From assembly GCA_937952345.1 (NCBI GenBank), contig CALFYN010000846.1:1-7069 (forward strand): a stretch of 7,069 nt of DNA, written 5' to 3'. Below the pieces are notes generated by a model. That model did no database searches, was not told the DNA's origin, and worked only from the letters and a program-made list of their open reading frames with translations. The first letter of the stretch is position 1. Every line of letters starts with the position of its first letter. A program made the translations under genes and the position numbers. Positions 6,329-7,069 of the stretch are shown here, piece by piece. Source of the stretch: an uncultured Acidobacteriota bacterium (GTDB lineage Bacteria; Acidobacteriota; Terriglobia; Bryobacterales; Bryobacteraceae).

Positions 6329-7069
6329 CTACATCGCGTAGCCCGGCACTGCCCCCTGAAAACTCAGCACTGCGTCCAGATCCGGCACCACCAACATCGT
6401 CCGCTCCGTCTTGTATATCCCCAACGCCAGTGACGCATTCCATCCCACCTTCTGCGGCCACGGCTTGTAATCAATCGGCAGATCCAGCTTACGGATATCG
6501 TCCACCGCCGCCACCGCCAGCAACCCCGCATCGCGCTGGCTCCGCCCCGTCGTCCCTCGGCAGATCAGCAATCGCGACCCCGGCACATAAGGAGCCGCCG
6601 AAACGCCCAGCCACGACGCCAGATCCACTACCGGCACGGGCATCGATCGCCACTTCACCAAACCCGCCAGAAACCCCGGAGCATGCGGTACCACCGTCAT
6701 CGGCAACCCGCTCGCAATCTCCAGCGCCTGTGACGCCGTTACTGCAAGCCGCATCGGCTGCTCCAGCGCCTGTTCATGCACCAGCGAGAACGTGATCAAT
6801 TGCATCCCGGCCTTCTGCTCCGCCTCGGCCTGCACAGGAACCGCGGCACTCTCCGCCCGTGCAATCGACGTCCGAACCCGGCTAAACACCGCCGGCGCCG
6901 ACGCCACGGAGCGGCGTTTCTCTTCCGCCCCCGACACCTGTCCCGGCACCAGCCGCTCCGCGGAGAGGTGCAGTACAATCCCTTCCTCGTCCACAATCGC
7001 CGAAGAGAAAATCCCACCCGCGTCCGCGCCCGCAATCGCCGGCAGCGGGAAGATGCGCTCGGAAGGAAT
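6329..7069 (-). CDS. CheW-domain chemotaxis-type scaffold protein, probably two CheW domains (N-terminus cut by window edge)
   Basis: The frame is open to the right edge and ends at TAG 6331-6329, giving 246 visible residues with the true start beyond 7069. The last about 150 residues form a CheW fold: MQLITFSLVHE, LEIASGLPMTVVPHAPGFLAGL, then WRSMPVPVVDLASWLG, the usual 'P-x-AP-FL-G ... PVVDL' pattern that links CheA kinase to chemoreceptors. The first about 40 residues (RIFPLPAIAG, then IFSSAIVDEEGIVLHLSAERL) look like the tail of another CheW domain, joined by an Ala/Glu-rich linker. This suggests a double-CheW protein rather than plain CheW of about 160 residues. A GTG at 6994 could be taken as a start, but it cuts into the apparent first domain, so I reject it. 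Partners such as CheA or a receptor would be expected past the right edge and cannot be seen. The stop abuts that of the convergent Rpn-like gene. Confidence 0.87.
   Translation of the reverse strand: MPSERIFPLPAIAGADAGGIFSSAIVDEEGIVLHLSAERLVPGQVSGAEEKRRSVASAPAVFSRVRTSIARAESAAVPVQAEAEQKAGMQLITFSLVHEQALEQPMRLAVTASQALEIASGLPMTVVPHAPGFLAGLVKWRSMPVPVVDLASWLGVSAAPYVPGSRLLICRGTTGRSQRDAGLLAVAAVDDIRKLDLPIDYKPWPQKVGWNASLALGIYKTERTMLVVPDLDAVLSFQGAVPGYAM

Noticed and set aside
6329..6994. CheW gene starting at the GTG at 6994
   Set aside because: The frame stays open upstream to the window edge and the extra residues (RIFPLPAIAG and onward) look like CheW domain sequence, so the real start is outside.

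Overview
The window is GC-rich, densely coding bacterial DNA with five protein genes and almost no intergenic space. Three genes are complete and two run off the edges. The mix of a secreted prolyl oligopeptidase, an Rpn/YhgA-like nuclease with a GKAEG linker, a CheW-type protein and an UMF1-family transporter, together with the codon style, would suit a soil acidobacterium of the Solibacter/Bryobacter type. That placement is an impression from protein flavour, not a demonstrated assignment.

Layout from left to right: (1) 1-1087, minus strand, an UMF1/Atg22-like major facilitator transporter whose C-terminus lies beyond the left edge. (2) 1088-3229, minus strand, a full-length bifunctional Aas (lysophospholipid acyltransferase plus acyl-ACP synthetase). 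It lies upstream of the transporter, and its TAA stop directly abuts the transporter ATG. (3) A 47-bp divergent gap, then 3277-5373, plus strand, a prolyl oligopeptidase of family S9A with an export-like N-terminus. (4) 5402-6328, plus strand, a PD-(D/E)XK (Rpn-like) protein with an altered catalytic motif. (5) 6329-7069, minus strand, a CheW-domain protein that meets gene 4 tail to tail with no spacer and whose N-terminus lies beyond the right edge.

The best functional link is the aas-transporter pair. Aas re-acylates lysophospholipids that must first be flipped to the cytoplasmic side, and in Escherichia coli the neighbouring MFS protein LplT does this. Here an MFS protein of a different family occupies the position of that partner. 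The peptidase, nuclease-like and CheW genes show no obvious shared pathway.

A second window-wide signal is compositional. The plus strand is richer in C than in G in every sampled stretch, whichever strand encodes the gene. Minus-strand genes therefore favour G-ending codons and plus-strand genes C-ending codons. This also explains the long spurious open frames on the non-coding strands. No tRNA, rRNA, CRISPR array, insertion sequence or convincing terminator was seen, and I did not find an obviously new multi-gene system.
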